The translations under genes were made by a program, and so were the position numbers. DNA of 64,000 bases. Source: Colias croceus. Its lineage: Eukaryota > Arthropoda > Insecta > Lepidoptera > Pieridae. The notes below the pieces were generated by a model that was given only the letters and a program-made list of their open reading frames with translations, was not told where the DNA came from and did not search any database. Where the stretch lies: the NCBI RefSeq assembly GCF_905220415.1, contig NC_059563.1, positions 5,032,001 through 5,096,000 on the forward strand, written 5' to 3'. Every line of letters starts with the position of its first letter. The first letter of the stretch is position 1. Below are positions 21,642 to 34,200 of this stretch, piece after piece.

Positions 21642-24600
21642 ATGACGACAAACATAAATGTGAGAGAAATCGTCAGGAACATAGTAAATGGGACATTTGC
21701 TAAACATAATTGTTTAGTTTGTTTGGCACAGTTGCGAGAGCCTTGTGGCGATATATTCACTAAAATAAGTGACGATAAATACTCGTCGGTGGCTGATATG
21801 CTAGAGCTGTGCGGTATTAAGGTAAATAAGCGCTTATTATTTTGTATATAACCTGGAACATACTATCACAAGTATCATAATATTTTTTTATTAAATATTA
21901 TGTACCTCTTAATAAAATAATACATTGTATTAAATTTCCAGCTTCCACTATCAGTTTACAATAAAGTCTGTTCCAAATGCTTCAAGTTGGCATCAGCAAC
22001 ATACTTATTTCACAAGATCGCTCAGCAAAGTGAAGGCTTGCTAAGTTTCTATCTCAACGAATTGGACAAACAAATAACACCAGATATTTCAGATGAGATG
22101 CAATCTTTTTGTATCACTCTACCACAGTATACACCATTCACTCATACATGCAATGAAGATTTACATTTAGACAGTATTTTAGAACAATCATTAAAAAAAG
22201 ACGAAGACACTGAAGCTTCAAGTAATGTTAAATTTGAACCTTTTGATGATGATCCTGATAATATCGTTATCATTAAACACGATAATGGCAAATCAGATTT
22301 TTTTAAAGCACAAAACGGAAAATTGAAACTCTTAGACATCAATTTTTGTGGGCAGAATGGTGTAGTAGATGATAAGAGCAAAATTAAAATACGCAAGAAA
22401 AGAAAACCGATGTCATATAAATCTTGCAGTCAGTGTCCAGTTAAATATAGATTACTGGGAAAATTGAAAGAACATATGAAGACACAGCATAATATTGATC
22501 TTCATATCTGTAAGGTAATTTATGTCTATAAATATCTATATGTTTTATAGTTTTTTAGATTGATGTTAATTAAATTAGACCTTAAAAACTAACAAGAAAA
22601 ATCTCTCTTATTAATATTATGAATGAAAGTTTGTAAGAATGGATAGACCTATTTGTTTGTTGCTCTTTCTTTTACTTTGACCGTGGTTGAAACTGCGCGT
22701 CACAGCTAATGTATGTACACATTATAATATGAAAATTTAAACACTACAGGTCTGCAAAGCATTCATAGAAGACGAACAAGAATACAGGAAGCATTTAAGA
22801 ACCCACGGCGATATTCATGTATGTGCCAAATGTAATATGGTCTTCAAAAAGAGAAAAGCCATAATAAATCATTTGAAATGGCATGACGATGTTAATAATC
22901 TAACGAAGTCGGATAAAGCGCATATTTGTGAAATTTGCGGCTTAGTGCTGGAAGACAGTGAGCATTTACAGGAACATTATGATCAGAAACATGTCAAGAA
23001 GTATACTTGTTATTATTGTGGTCGAATGTACAAGGGAGAGATAAGTTTCGAAATGCATATTAAGAAACATGAAATGCATATGAATAAAAAGTTAGTAGTA
23101 GGTTAAGTCTACCTTATATTATGTTTAACTATTTTAATGTTCTATATGTGATATTTGATACATTTAATACAAATTTTCAATTTAATTGAATACAAAGTTT
23201 TAGTCAATTTATTATTTCAGTGAAATCCAAGAAAAGCCAAAGAAAGCATCAAAGCGAAAACATACTTGTACTCAATGTAATAAAGATTTTGTTGACGAGA
23301 GATCTTTGTTGTGGCACAACAGACTACATACTAACGAACGACCATATCCCTGTAAGGTAAGATATTTTATTTGCGTTATATGTTGCCTATGTGTATTTCA
23401 TACATAGTAAACTTAACTCCATCCACAAACACACACACATACATACTGGTGACATAACATGTCATGTTATAAACTGATGAAGTTACTTTGATTCATTTCC
23501 CGGTTATTTTGAAGTTATACTTCTTTTGGCGCGATGGAGAAAAAATGATGAGAGTGAATTTTTACGATGCGCGCGCACACCGACACCTAAATTTAACAGC
23601 ATGAAGTTAGTTCTAGGTGGTATGTAACTATGTTCAAGTTGTATATTCTAGTATTTTTTTTTCCATACGCCAAAGAAGTATAACTTCTAACGCGTGTACT
23701 GCAGTCATATATGGGCTGGTGCTGCCAAAACTCATCTAGGGGCCCTAGATTCGATGGAAAAGCGCGCGATAAAACTTATAGGAGATCCAAGTCTGCTAAA
23801 GAAGAAGCTCCTTACTCTTGAGCATCGAAGAAAAATAGCTTGCCTATCGGTCTTCTATAGGCTTCACTTCGGCGAATGCGGATCCGAGTTGCACAGCCTT
23901 GTACCGCCTTCTCCTTTCCACTTTAGAACTTCGCGACGAACGGCCGGTTTCCACCCCTTCATGGTTGACATCCCTCGAGTGCGCACCAAGCGTTATAAGA
24001 ACACTTTTCTGATCAGAACTGCGAAGGAGTGGAATTCCCTTCCTCCTACTGTGTTTCCCAATGAGTACAATTTGAATTTATTTAAGAAAAAAGTGAATAG
24101 GCTATACCTCTCTGATCAGGCATGCTAACCGAGTGGACCGCATCTGCGCTTAACATCAGGCGAGATCGCGGTCAAATGCCTGAACAGTCTTTGAATAAAA
24201 AAAAAAAAAAAAAAAAGTGTACATAAGTACACGCACACATTTTGTATGTATCGCGTAGGTGTGCGGTCGCGCGTTCGTGTCGCTGAACCGCCGCAACCAG
24301 CACGCGGTGTGCGCGCACTCTGCGCCCGCGCGCCGCTGCCCGCTCTGCCCCGCGCTCTTCCATCTGCGCTCTATGGTCAACACGCACATCAAGAAGGTCA
24401 CCGTAATCTCTATTTTTTTTTTAAAGTGAAAACTTGTTGCGGCGTTGAGCACTTTTTCTGTAAATACGTATAAAATCTTATGCCTCCTCCACACTACTCG
24501 CGAAGTTCCTCGGCGAAGTACTCGGCCGAAGTTGACTGAAGTCCGCGGTGCTACACTACACACTCGTTCAACTTCGCGAGGAACGCATACGTTCATATTC

Positions 24601-25260
24601 AGAACGAACTTCAGGTAACTTCGTGCCCTTTGACTCGGGCGCAAAAACCGACAACAAACGGAAGTCGGCCGAGGCGAGGTAAAGTTGGACGAAGTAAGCC
24701 GAAGTGCCTCTCTACACTATTCTATTCGTCTAACCTCGTTCAACTTCGCGAGTAGTGTGGAGGAGGCATTAAACTCGCGTCAGGACACGTGACCTGATCG
24801 AAAAAGCGTAAGACGGATGGAGAGAACTCAACGTTAATAATCAAGTTTTCACTTCTGCCGGCACTCCCGGAGTGCAACCCGTCTTTTTTTTATATATTTT
24901 ATTAAATAGGCTATATAACACCGAAAGAATTTTTCAAATCGGATCAGTAGTTTCTGAGATTAGCGCGTTCAAACTTATGGTATAACACATATTGTATTAT
25001 TAGAGAGCTTTTCCACCAATCATGTGCGAGAATGTGTAGCGAGGAATGTGTAATTGGTGGAAAAGCACCCTAATTCATTTTTAAAATTCCAGGTGCACCT
25101 AAACGCTCACAAGCGTAGGAATCGAACGAGTAAACACCAAAATGTGTATTGGAAAACTGAAACAGTGCCCATTCAAGAGTTGAGTGTGGCTATACAGGAC
25201 GAAATATTGGAACTGCAGGCTAAGAAGAGGAGTAAATCTGGTTTTGATTTGGTAAGATAA
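21642..25260 (+). CDS. ZAD-type C2H2 zinc-finger protein, about 511 aa
   Basis: Exons 21642-21821, 21942-22514, 22750-23090, 23221-23356, 24259-24396, 25093-25260 join in frame. The N-terminal ZAD has its four Cys at residues 24, 27, 70 and 73; in insects this domain mediates dimerisation. After an acidic linker come eight C2H2 fingers, including CSQCPVKYRLLGKLKEHMK, CEICGLVLEDSEHLQEHYD and CPLCPALFHLRSMVNTHIK. Introns fall twice at the same place in a finger, Cys-Lys/Val-Cys. The exon ending at 24396 uses a weak donor (GTCACC), chosen because it restores a proper His-x4-His; GTAATC six bases on is the alternative. At the 3' end either DLVR-stop is read through, or a GTAAGA donor at 25252 splices to 25457, where TGA follows at once. 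ATG 21642 is preferred over 21597 because the acceptor before 21637 lies between them. Named orthologue not recognised; presumed nuclear transcription regulator. Confidence 0.88.
22606..22708 (+). mobile_element. Decayed Helitron fragment
   Basis: TCTTATTAATATTATGAATG at the start and CACAGCTAAT at the end resemble the TC/CTAG families, but it is short and diverged. Confidence 0.45.
23511..24235 (+). mobile_element. MITE (GAAGTTATACTTC type) split by a LINE
   Basis: GAAGTTATACTTCTTTTGG at the start and AAAGAAGTATAACTTC at 23672-23687 are the inverted ends; the outer tail GCGTGTACATAAGTACACGC is split by the LINE at 23700-24216. An uninterrupted copy lies reversed at 34735-34938. Confidence 0.8.
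23700..24216 (+). mobile_element. 5'-truncated non-LTR retrotransposon, RT C-terminal end
   Basis: Open frame to a TAA-type end at 24128 encodes the post-RT tail of a CR1/Jockey-like LINE (CSHIWAGAAKTHLGALD, LEHRRKIACLSVFYRLHFGE, TAKEWNSLPPTVFP). A 20-base poly(A) ends it at 24216, and GTGTAC flanks both sides (23694-23699, 24217-24222). It is 5' truncated, lies in the ZAD gene intron in sense orientation, and is not a host gene. Confidence 0.85.
24480..24766. mobile_element. MITE with 27-bp inverted ends and TTA duplication
   Basis: TGCCTCCTCCACACTACTCG at the left and its complement at the right, flanked by TTA on both sides, as in PIF/Harbinger elements. Several internal GAAGTT/AACTTC pairs. 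Inside the last coding intron of the ZAD gene. Confidence 0.75.
24906..24978 (-). mobile_element. Helitron family A fragment
   Basis: CACCGAAAGAATTTTTCAAA and GAGATTAGCGCGTTCAAAC match the 5' half of family A; both ends are missing. Confidence 0.6.
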
Positions 25261-25456
25261 TGGGCCCTCTTCACAATCGAGAGTGTTGTGCCCAACAAAT
25301 GATCGTCGATGTTTGCCTTTTTATTATGAAAAAATGTATGATTATGAAAAAATGTGTATAATGACGGCCGATACATTTAAAAAATTGAAATAGACAAGAT
25401 AAACTGTACCTTTAAAAAAATCTAGTATTTTATACTAAAACTGTTTTTTTTTTCAG

Positions 25457-25576
25457 TGACATGAAGAGTTTTGCAAATGAAAATCATACTGAAGAAGAAA
25501 ATGGAACACGTACTTTAAAATTATGAAAATAAATTATCTATGTGTCTAATGTACATTTAAGATGTAATTAAATAAA
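25457..25576 (+). other. Probable last (3' UTR) exon and poly(A) signal of the ZAD gene
   Basis: A strong pyrimidine tract and CAG precede 25457; the exon opens with TGA in frame after splicing from 25251. AATAAA is at 25571-25576, another at about 25589. Confidence 0.6.
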
Positions 25577-25599
25577 ATAGATGTGTGAAATAAAACTAC

Positions 25600-27689
25600 A
25601 TGATCCCTTTTGTATATACATTTATTGTTTTTTTTTTTCAATTTTATTTTTTCCATATATATTTTTATATATAATTACGAATTAGCTATCGTATATACAA
25701 CTTATAATTATGAATTCCTTATAATATACTACATTGAAGTCTTATGTCCTAAATGGAATTATTCTTTGACAGTTTCTTACGTAAATAACGTGTTTTCATT
25801 TTAAATACACAATATAATATCAAGTTGTTTTTTCTTGTGAGGTCAATCCAGAAAAAAGTATACAATTAAAATATTAAACATAAATGTAAACATTTTCACA
25901 CTTATAGGTCAATCGAAATTTGAAACAAACAAAAATGAAATTTTAATTTACAATTTAAGTCTAAAAAATCATCTAAAATTGATATAAATATTGTAAGAAC
26001 ATGTATATATATAGATCAATATTGTGTATGTATGTTGGTTGATTCACGTCAAAAGGGTTGTGATGAATTAAAACACGTTAGATACGTATGATATATTTAT
26101 TATTTATTTGCATTATTCCATACAAAATACATATTTGTTCTACAATATAATGAATAAGGGGAAATGAGAATGGATTTGCATCAAATTACGTTACAATTCG
26201 TTCAAACACTCCATTAGACTATTTATTAAGTATCTTGCCAAGCGTTTATGAAAATATTCGTAAAGTCCTCACGATAAACTGAAAATTTAATAATTAAAAT
26301 ATGTGTGAGCAGAATTACAAAGTATTTGTATTCTTCTTAGATGATATACTTCTATTAATCTATTTTTAAAATTATCTATCATTCTAGTAATGTTCACAAA
26401 TTCTACCAACTTGAATATAAGGTCACTCCTACTTCACACTAAAATTTGTTTATCCCCTGTAAACTGCATGAGTTTTATTTAATTTACTATCTATATAATA
26501 TGGAGGTCATTTAAAATTAAAAATTACCTATCCATTCCTTCCAATTGATCGAAATTGTAACATAAATGATGCAAATACGAATGATAGGTATATTATTGGA
26601 ATATTGCAAAAAAATGACGCAAGTAGAAGAAAATATATAATGAAAATATGAGTATATACAAGGGAAAATTCAGTGAATCGTACATCAAATAGACAATGAG
26701 TCCAACAATCAATTATTATTATTCGGAACAAAAAATTTCTCCTACTTTGTACTATTGGCGTTTGTAAGAAATGACAAAACAATCTAATAATATACTTTCC
26801 GTAACATATGTACATTAAATTTGAAATAAATTCGTTATCTATAAATCGAAAATCTCGGTGTCTAATAAAGTGTCGTACAGACATAAAAATGTGTCACATT
26901 GACGTAAACATTTTGCGGTTATAAAAATAGTTTCCTCCCAAACGCCTCGACAACGGTCAATATGACAATATTTGATTAGTGTGACAAGACAAAAACACAA
27001 CGTCAATATCTTGTCTTGTTCAAACTAAGTGCAGTGCTATTGTGAGCTTACAGCCCAGGTAATTCATATACCGCAAAAATTATTCCTTCCTCAATACATT
27101 CGTGCTCATTTCAATTTGTCACTGAAAAAATTTTGTTTTTAGATAACTATCGAGACAACAATGCTAATGTTACTAATTAATTATTGCTTATTATGTTTAC
27201 TCGATATTTGTCTAATTAACATTCCTTTATATCAAATTGTGCTATATGTGCCAATTGACATCAATGAACTAATTTAGTTACTTTTTACTGTTTATCAAAC
27301 CGTAACATTTTACAAACAAGAGAAAAGCAACTTCCCAATTTCTAAATTAGTATTTAATTAACTTCTAAATCTTATAAAAATCCAATTTTAAATCTAAGGC
27401 ACCATTAGCATGTTCACAGTTTACCAAATTTTTTGGCATCAGCCACTCCAAAAGATTGAAAATGACATGACAAAGTTGAGTCCAAATATTGTGTCCTTTT
27501 ACTAAAAACGTACGAAATTTTCCATTGACATTTACTTATTTTATTCGTAACTCGATTGACACCACATTGAAATTTACCGATCGCCCGAAATATTGCCAAA
27601 AATAATTACAATATATGAAATAACCCAGCTATAAGAGCACAATAGCAAAACACACCATCAATAAGAGCTATAGGCTACATAAAACTTAC
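25600..27689. other. Intergenic between convergent genes, no gene seen
   Basis: Strongly AT-rich DNA between the ZAD gene and poly(A) polymerase. Only short non-coding-like frames; no repeat recognised. Confidence 0.5.
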
Positions 27690-27721
27690 GTGTAATCGGT
27701 GAGCAGTCATGTCCATGCCAC
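27690..27721 (-). other. Possible 32-base alternative 3' exon of poly(A) polymerase
   Basis: On the minus strand TTGCAG precedes and GTAAGT follows. It lies about 550 bases past the stop. Joined after residue 571 (exon ending 28757) it would read V-A-W-T then stop. Speculative. Confidence 0.25.
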
Positions 27722-28127
27722 CTGCAATGGAAACACCAAAAACATAACCGCTATATTTCTTTGTTTTCCATTTGTTTTTAATGTGAATAAGTGTCTTTAA
27801 TTATTAGCTATTTTGATCAAGAAACTATTGAATCCAAATTTTAAAAAGTTAAGTAAACACTAAATACTTACCTATTTAGGAAAAATATTTAACTACAACA
27901 ATTGTGTTGAAATTTGAAGTTACTCTTGTGATAACAATAACACATAAGCCACATTCACATTAAAAACGGTACGTCCAATCAACAATCAACTCATCGCAAC
28001 AAGCAATCAATACTAAGACATCACCACACTTACCGAGTAGAAAGAACACGTTGCGCGCGTCACATCACTATACAGTTTTCACTAAGATGCCCGTTGGGGG
28101 TTCTTTAACACTTTTCTTTAATTATTT

Positions 28128-28133
28128 TTTATT
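28128..28133 (-). terminator. Candidate poly(A) signal of poly(A) polymerase
   Basis: AATAAA on the minus strand 104 bases past the stop at 28237. Confidence 0.45.
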
Positions 28134-28236
28134 ATAAAACACGTTTGTCACACACCACTATCACTTAAACACGTTTGACGCGGTATTTGGCGCGATGGGG
28201 CCCGTATATGAACCGCTCGCGCCATTCTTCGTAATG

Positions 28237-31200
28237 CTATGTGCACGCTATGGTGTTGGAAGTTGATGGGGTATGTTCTGGAGGTGCTAGGGGCTTCTCC
28301 GCAGGTTTTCTTTCCTCTTGTGAATGGTTCGCTACGGTTCCGTTTTGGATGTTCACTTCGTACACATTGGATGAGTTTGAGTCTTCGTTGTAGGATAGCA
28401 GGCTTACCTCGTCGGTCTGAAATGATTTGTAGATGACTTAGATAAGGTAAATAAATAAGTTTAGTATTTAGAGGTTGATCTTGATTGTTTGTAATAAACT
28501 TAAAAAGTATGTTTTATCATTTAAATGACGCAATATTACGGTAAAACATAACAAACTTTCACTTTTAATTTGATATTGCCTAACATGTTATAAATATTGT
28601 ATATAATAAGAAAATTGATAACTAAATAAACTTAATATGATGTAAGTTTTGTTGTTTTTCAAGACTTACAATGCAAGGCAAGTTCACATCATTTGCAACA
28701 CTATTTAATCATCCGCCTGGCTACCAGTCAGGCAGTTAATTGAACAGCGTACTTACACTGCTCTCCGACAGGCGCTTGGTTTTCTTCAGCGGAGCGGGTT
28801 GCGTAGCGCTGTCCTGCTTGCGCTTGGCGCCCGACGTAGTTCTCTCTCGCTTTAGCAGAGACGGTGATAGGTATTGATGAAGTTGCTTGCGACGTACGTG
28901 TCGTGCCTGCAATATTTTTTATTATGATGTTAATAAATTACCGGAGACGAAAAATAATTTCTTTTTCTTATGAGTTTTCCAGAGTAAGTAGTAAAATAGA
29001 ACAGCGAAAAATTAACAGACAAAAATACTTTCGTATCTATACTATACTATAATATTATAAAGCTGAAGAGTTTGTTTGTTTGAACGCACTAATCTCAGGT
29101 CCGATTTGAAAAATTCATTTGGTGTTAGATAGCCCATTTGTCGAGGAAGGCTATAGGCTATATATCATTACGACTAGACTAACAGAAACAGTGCCACGCG
29201 GGTGAAACCACGAAGCGCAGCTAGTAAATACACATGTTTTTAGCGCCGGTTGAGATACAATAAAGTCAAATCTTTATTATTACCTATGGTATTCAATTAT
29301 TAAATTATAACAAATAATACACACCTCAATAGTCATGCCCTCTCTCAACATATTCGTGATCTCAGCTTGATAGTGCACCACTTTAGTGAACGACAGTATA
29401 TCATACGTAAGATCCACATTGACATTGGTCTTGTCGAAGACGAGCCCGATAAACCACATTGAGCAGACGTTGGCTATCACTTCACCCTGGAATTGAGAAT
29501 CATATTAGATATTGCACTATTTAAAAGGAAAATACCTATTTTCCTTTTAAATAGTTTTTATGTGGATACTAGAAAAGATTTTTCTATATTATATCAGGAT
29601 TTGTCAAAACTTTTTCTATGAAACAATTTATTTTGAATTTTTGTTATAACAAAACATTTGAAATAACTTACAATAGAACAGTATACTTATAGATTATCAA
29701 ACAAAAACATCATTAGTACAATAATTATTATAAGCATGACATCTACTGAGTCATAATAATTTATCTTGTTGCTTTCTAAACAAAACTTATTCATAACATA
29801 CTAGGTTCCGCCCGCGGCTTCGCCCGCGCAGTCAAAGGAAAACCCGCATAGTTCCCGTTCCCGTGGGATTTCCGGGAATAAAAAGTAGCCTATGTCCTTT
29901 CTCGGGTATCAAAATATCTCTATACCAAATTTCATGCAAATTGGTTCAGTAGTTTAGGCGTGATTGAGTTACAGGCAGACAGACAGAGCTACTTTCACAT
30001 TTATAATATTAGTGTGGATTTCTAAATAAGATTGTGCAATTTTTCATACATCCTTTTCACTCACAAATTATCAGTATACATTTTTTCAAGTTATATAGTT
30101 AAACAAAGATACTGAAATCTAATCTATACTAATATTATAAAGCTGAAGAGTTTGTTTGTTTGTTTGAACGCGCTAATCTCGGGAACTACTGGCCCGATTT
30201 GAAAAATTCTTAGATCGGTGATCTTCGGTGTTACATAGCCTATTTATCGAGGAAAGATATACGCTATATATCATCTCGCTAAGACCAACAGGAGCGGAGA
30301 ACTGCGGGTGAAACCGCGGAGCGCAGCTAGTGTATACATAAGAAAAATATGAAATACTTACATTTTCATTCTTTTTAACTTCTGTTTCGGGACTGACTGG
30401 GGCCACTGGTGTCCCTGAGAACACAAATAAGATTTACCATCCATTTTAACAACAACCATTAAACTAATCCTTTAGGTTTTGTACACATTACAACACCAGA
30501 AATGATCAATATAGTCAGTCTCATTAAAAGAAATAATGAAAGGTTAGAAGATATATGTACATTGTACATATTTCAAATCCTTGATACAGGTGAAATTTCT
30601 TTTGGATAATTAACTTCACTTACATGTATGTATCAATATAAAACATAAGTAATAAGTATGCTGTAAATAAAAATAATAATGATCAATAGTTTTATAATAT
30701 TTTCATTTATAAGAATTGTTGAAAGAATACTATCAATGTTCGCTCTATTTGAATCTAACTTCTATCAGTCTTTGCTTGGATTATGATAACAAATAAAAGG
30801 TTTTAAAAGTAAATTTAAAAAAAAGATGAATGATAATCTGATCTAAAAAGCCATAATATTTAAAGTGAGTTACTAATTGTAAATTTAACAGTGTTACATC
30901 ACTAATTTGATCGATGTAAAATTTACAATTTTTGTTTTTTTCTGGGAATAAACTGGGAAATGGTTAAGCAGATATTTTTCTTTTCGTACATTTTTCCCTA
31001 CTTACCTTACCCTAATACCTTGCAACTTTTCAACCCCTTCTTACTTTAAAAGTACATAAATAAAAACTAAAAACACAAGTATCTCACCCGGCGGTAGGGC
31101 AAGCGGTTGTCCATTATTAGTGCTGAGCGGCACCGAGTTGTAACACTCGGGGTTCACGTGCGCTATCGTGATGTGCTGATTTCTCTCTAGCGTTGCTGTA

Positions 31201-34200
31201 AGTGGAAATTAAATTTATTTATTTGCTTATTAATAAATAAATAATTTATTTCACTTAAAAAAAATTGCAAATTAGAACGACCCAGGCTCTTAAGATAGTC
31301 AGAACTGTTTAAGTTAATAAAGTGGGGATTTTATAGAAAATATATTAGTACGCATACATTATTGTGATTATAATAGTGCTATAAGCTATTATACAACATT
31401 GGTAGGTGCATACATTCGGGGAAGTTCTCCCAAAACATAATAATTATTATTTTATGATCTAGTGACTATTAGCTTCTACCCCCTCCTCCAGCTACTAAAT
31501 TATTTCCCTCCACTCACTGATCAGGTGCCTCCCCCCCATCGCGACTTTTTTCCTATTTCATAACCAACTTTTCCCCCACTTTTTCTAGCGATCTAGCTAC
31601 TAAATTATTTCCCTCCACTCACTGATCAGGTGCCTCCCCCCCCATCGCGACTTTTTTCCTATTTCATAACCAACTTTTTCCCCCACTTTTTCTAGCGATC
31701 TAGCTACTAAATTATTTCCCTCCACTCACTGATCAGGTGCCTCCCCCCCATCGCGACTTTTTTCCTATTTCATAACCAACTTTTCCCCCACTTTTTCTAG
31801 CGATCTAGCTACTAAATTATTTCCCTCCACTCACTGATCAGGTGCCTCCCCCCATCGCGACTTTTTTCCTATTTCATAACCAACTTTTCCCCTCACTTTT
31901 TCTAGCGATCTAGCTACTATATTATCTCCCCCACTCACTGATCAAGTGCCGTATCTTGCTCTCAATAAGTCCGCACCACTGCAGCTGGTCGTCCGCGGCC
32001 GCAGACGAAGCCAGCAACACTATGAAGTGTTTGTAGCGAGCGAAGAAATTGGGCGCTTCGAAGAGACGCTCCCAACCGCACTTGCCGAGCATTATCTCGT
32101 CGGTGATTGCTAAACCTGGGGCATAAAAATGATACTTGTTAATAGAAATATAAAATAAAACTAGCTTACTGCCCGCGGCTTCGCCCGCTTTCTCTTAAAC
32201 GATTTGAGATTTAAACTATCATATCTCTCAAGTTGGATCGAACTGCACATGGTGTGCGAATTTTATTATAATCGGTTAAGTGGTTTAGGAGTCCATTGAG
32301 GACAAACATTGTGACACGAGATTTATATATATTAAGATTATTAAGATTATTTTTTAACGGATTTGTTATGAATAAATCAAAGACCAAACACCACCTTCAC
32401 ATTTGGGCGATTTTATGAGTAAAACAAAAACATAGCCTAAAATACACTTACATACTCAGATACATATTATGTATTTCGGCCATCTGTATGTTGAAATTTC
32501 TAAAACTACGCAGCGGATATTAAAGTGGCTTCTTTTAATAGATATAATGATTCAAGAATTTTTCGTTTTTGTATATAATTTATTAGATTGAAGACAAAGC
32601 GGGCGAAGCCGCGAGCGGTAAGCTAGTTACGACTCACGCATAAATTAAAGACCAGAGACGACATAACCTAAAAGTTAGTAAGACCATCACATTTGGACGA
32701 CTTTTGCAGTGCGGCTATTCTTTGTTAAGTCTATTGTAACGCCCTAATGTGAAGCCGTTGTATGTTATATTTATAGATAGACCATTTATAAAAGGTTTTG
32801 ACAACTTCATTTTTTTTTTCATTATGCGTAAAACAGAAACCAAAACAAGCAAATTAAACATACCGAGCCTAAACTCCTCCATGATGACAGTTCTGGTTGA
32901 AGCTGATACGTTGAACGTAGAATTCTGCTGCGGATACGCTGGTGTGATGATTGGCATCAGGTGGAAACGATCTGACATGTTCACCTGTGAATAGTGCTAG
33001 TTTAGCAGATTTTTCTTGTATTGCTATTGTAAAGAGTAAATAAATAGTATTGTAAAAGGTACATAAATGGTATTGTAAACAGTAAATAAATAGTGTTGTA
33101 AATAGTTAATAAATAGTATTGTAAATAGTTAATAAATGGTATTGAAAATGTAAATAAATGGTTTTAAAGGGGTCAATTTTCTTTCTTTAATCTACACTAA
33201 TATTATAAAGAGGAAAACTTTGTTTGTTTGATTGTAATGAATAGGCTCATAAACTACAGGACCGATTTTGATGAAATTTGGCACAGACAATCTTTAGACC
33301 CTGAGAAAGAACTACTACTTTTTATTGCGAAATATGTACCACGGGCGAAGCCGGGGCGGACCGCTAGTTCATTTTATAAAAATTGTATGTATAAATTCAA
33401 TATTTATCATTATTCAGTAAAAATATTTGTTTTTCTTTCATGTTACAACAGAGTGATTTTATGCTATAATTTTAGTCTATTTCCAGTTAAGAAGCTACTT
33501 TTTACTATGGTGATACATATTTAGTGCACCAGCGTGGCAATAACGCGTTGGAGTACAATTGCCAAATGTGGGCTACCAGCGTGGCCCATCATACACCATC
33601 ACTCACCCTTGGATCCCACACGGGGAAGCCCAGGTTCACCGAGTCGGGCTGCTTCAACAGCACGGGCTGCGGCCACTTCCACTGGCTGAACACCAGGAAG
33701 AACTTGTGTACTAGCGTGGCTGGCAATGCGTTGGGGTACAGCTGGCAGGTGCGGGCTACCAGCATGGCCCAGGAGACACCACCGAGATAGCCCAGCGTGT
33801 TGGAGTATATGCCGTGGCCTGGAGGAAGATATTACAATAGATAAAGACAATCAAATAAAATAATGTGTTCTGTTTATAAAATGGTGTATCATAAATTTCT
33901 GTAAGTAAAATAAAGTATTTTCTATAATATTTCGTTTTTTATTAGTACAGTCTGAATATTTAATAAATTGATACCTAAAATATAGTTACGAATTACGAAT
34001 AATTTTATATAATGACTTATATCTATCATATGCAAAAATAATGCTCACTATTCGAACGGAATTGATGTCATAAACTCAACATTTATTTATTCAATAAGAC
34101 TTCTTCTAGAAGCACTTTTGAATCATCATTACATATATTTTATAACATTTACCACCGAATCGGAAAGCAGTATCTAGATCATAGAATGGTACACATTATC

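Noticed and set aside
23694..24128. Host gene of 144 aa
   Set aside because: It is a truncated LINE reverse-transcriptase tail with poly(A) and target duplication.
24156..24644. 162-aa minus-strand gene
   Set aside because: Antisense to the ZAD gene exon and the LINE poly(A); composition is low-complexity.
33524..33790. 88-aa plus-strand gene
   Set aside because: Antisense shadow of a poly(A) polymerase exon.
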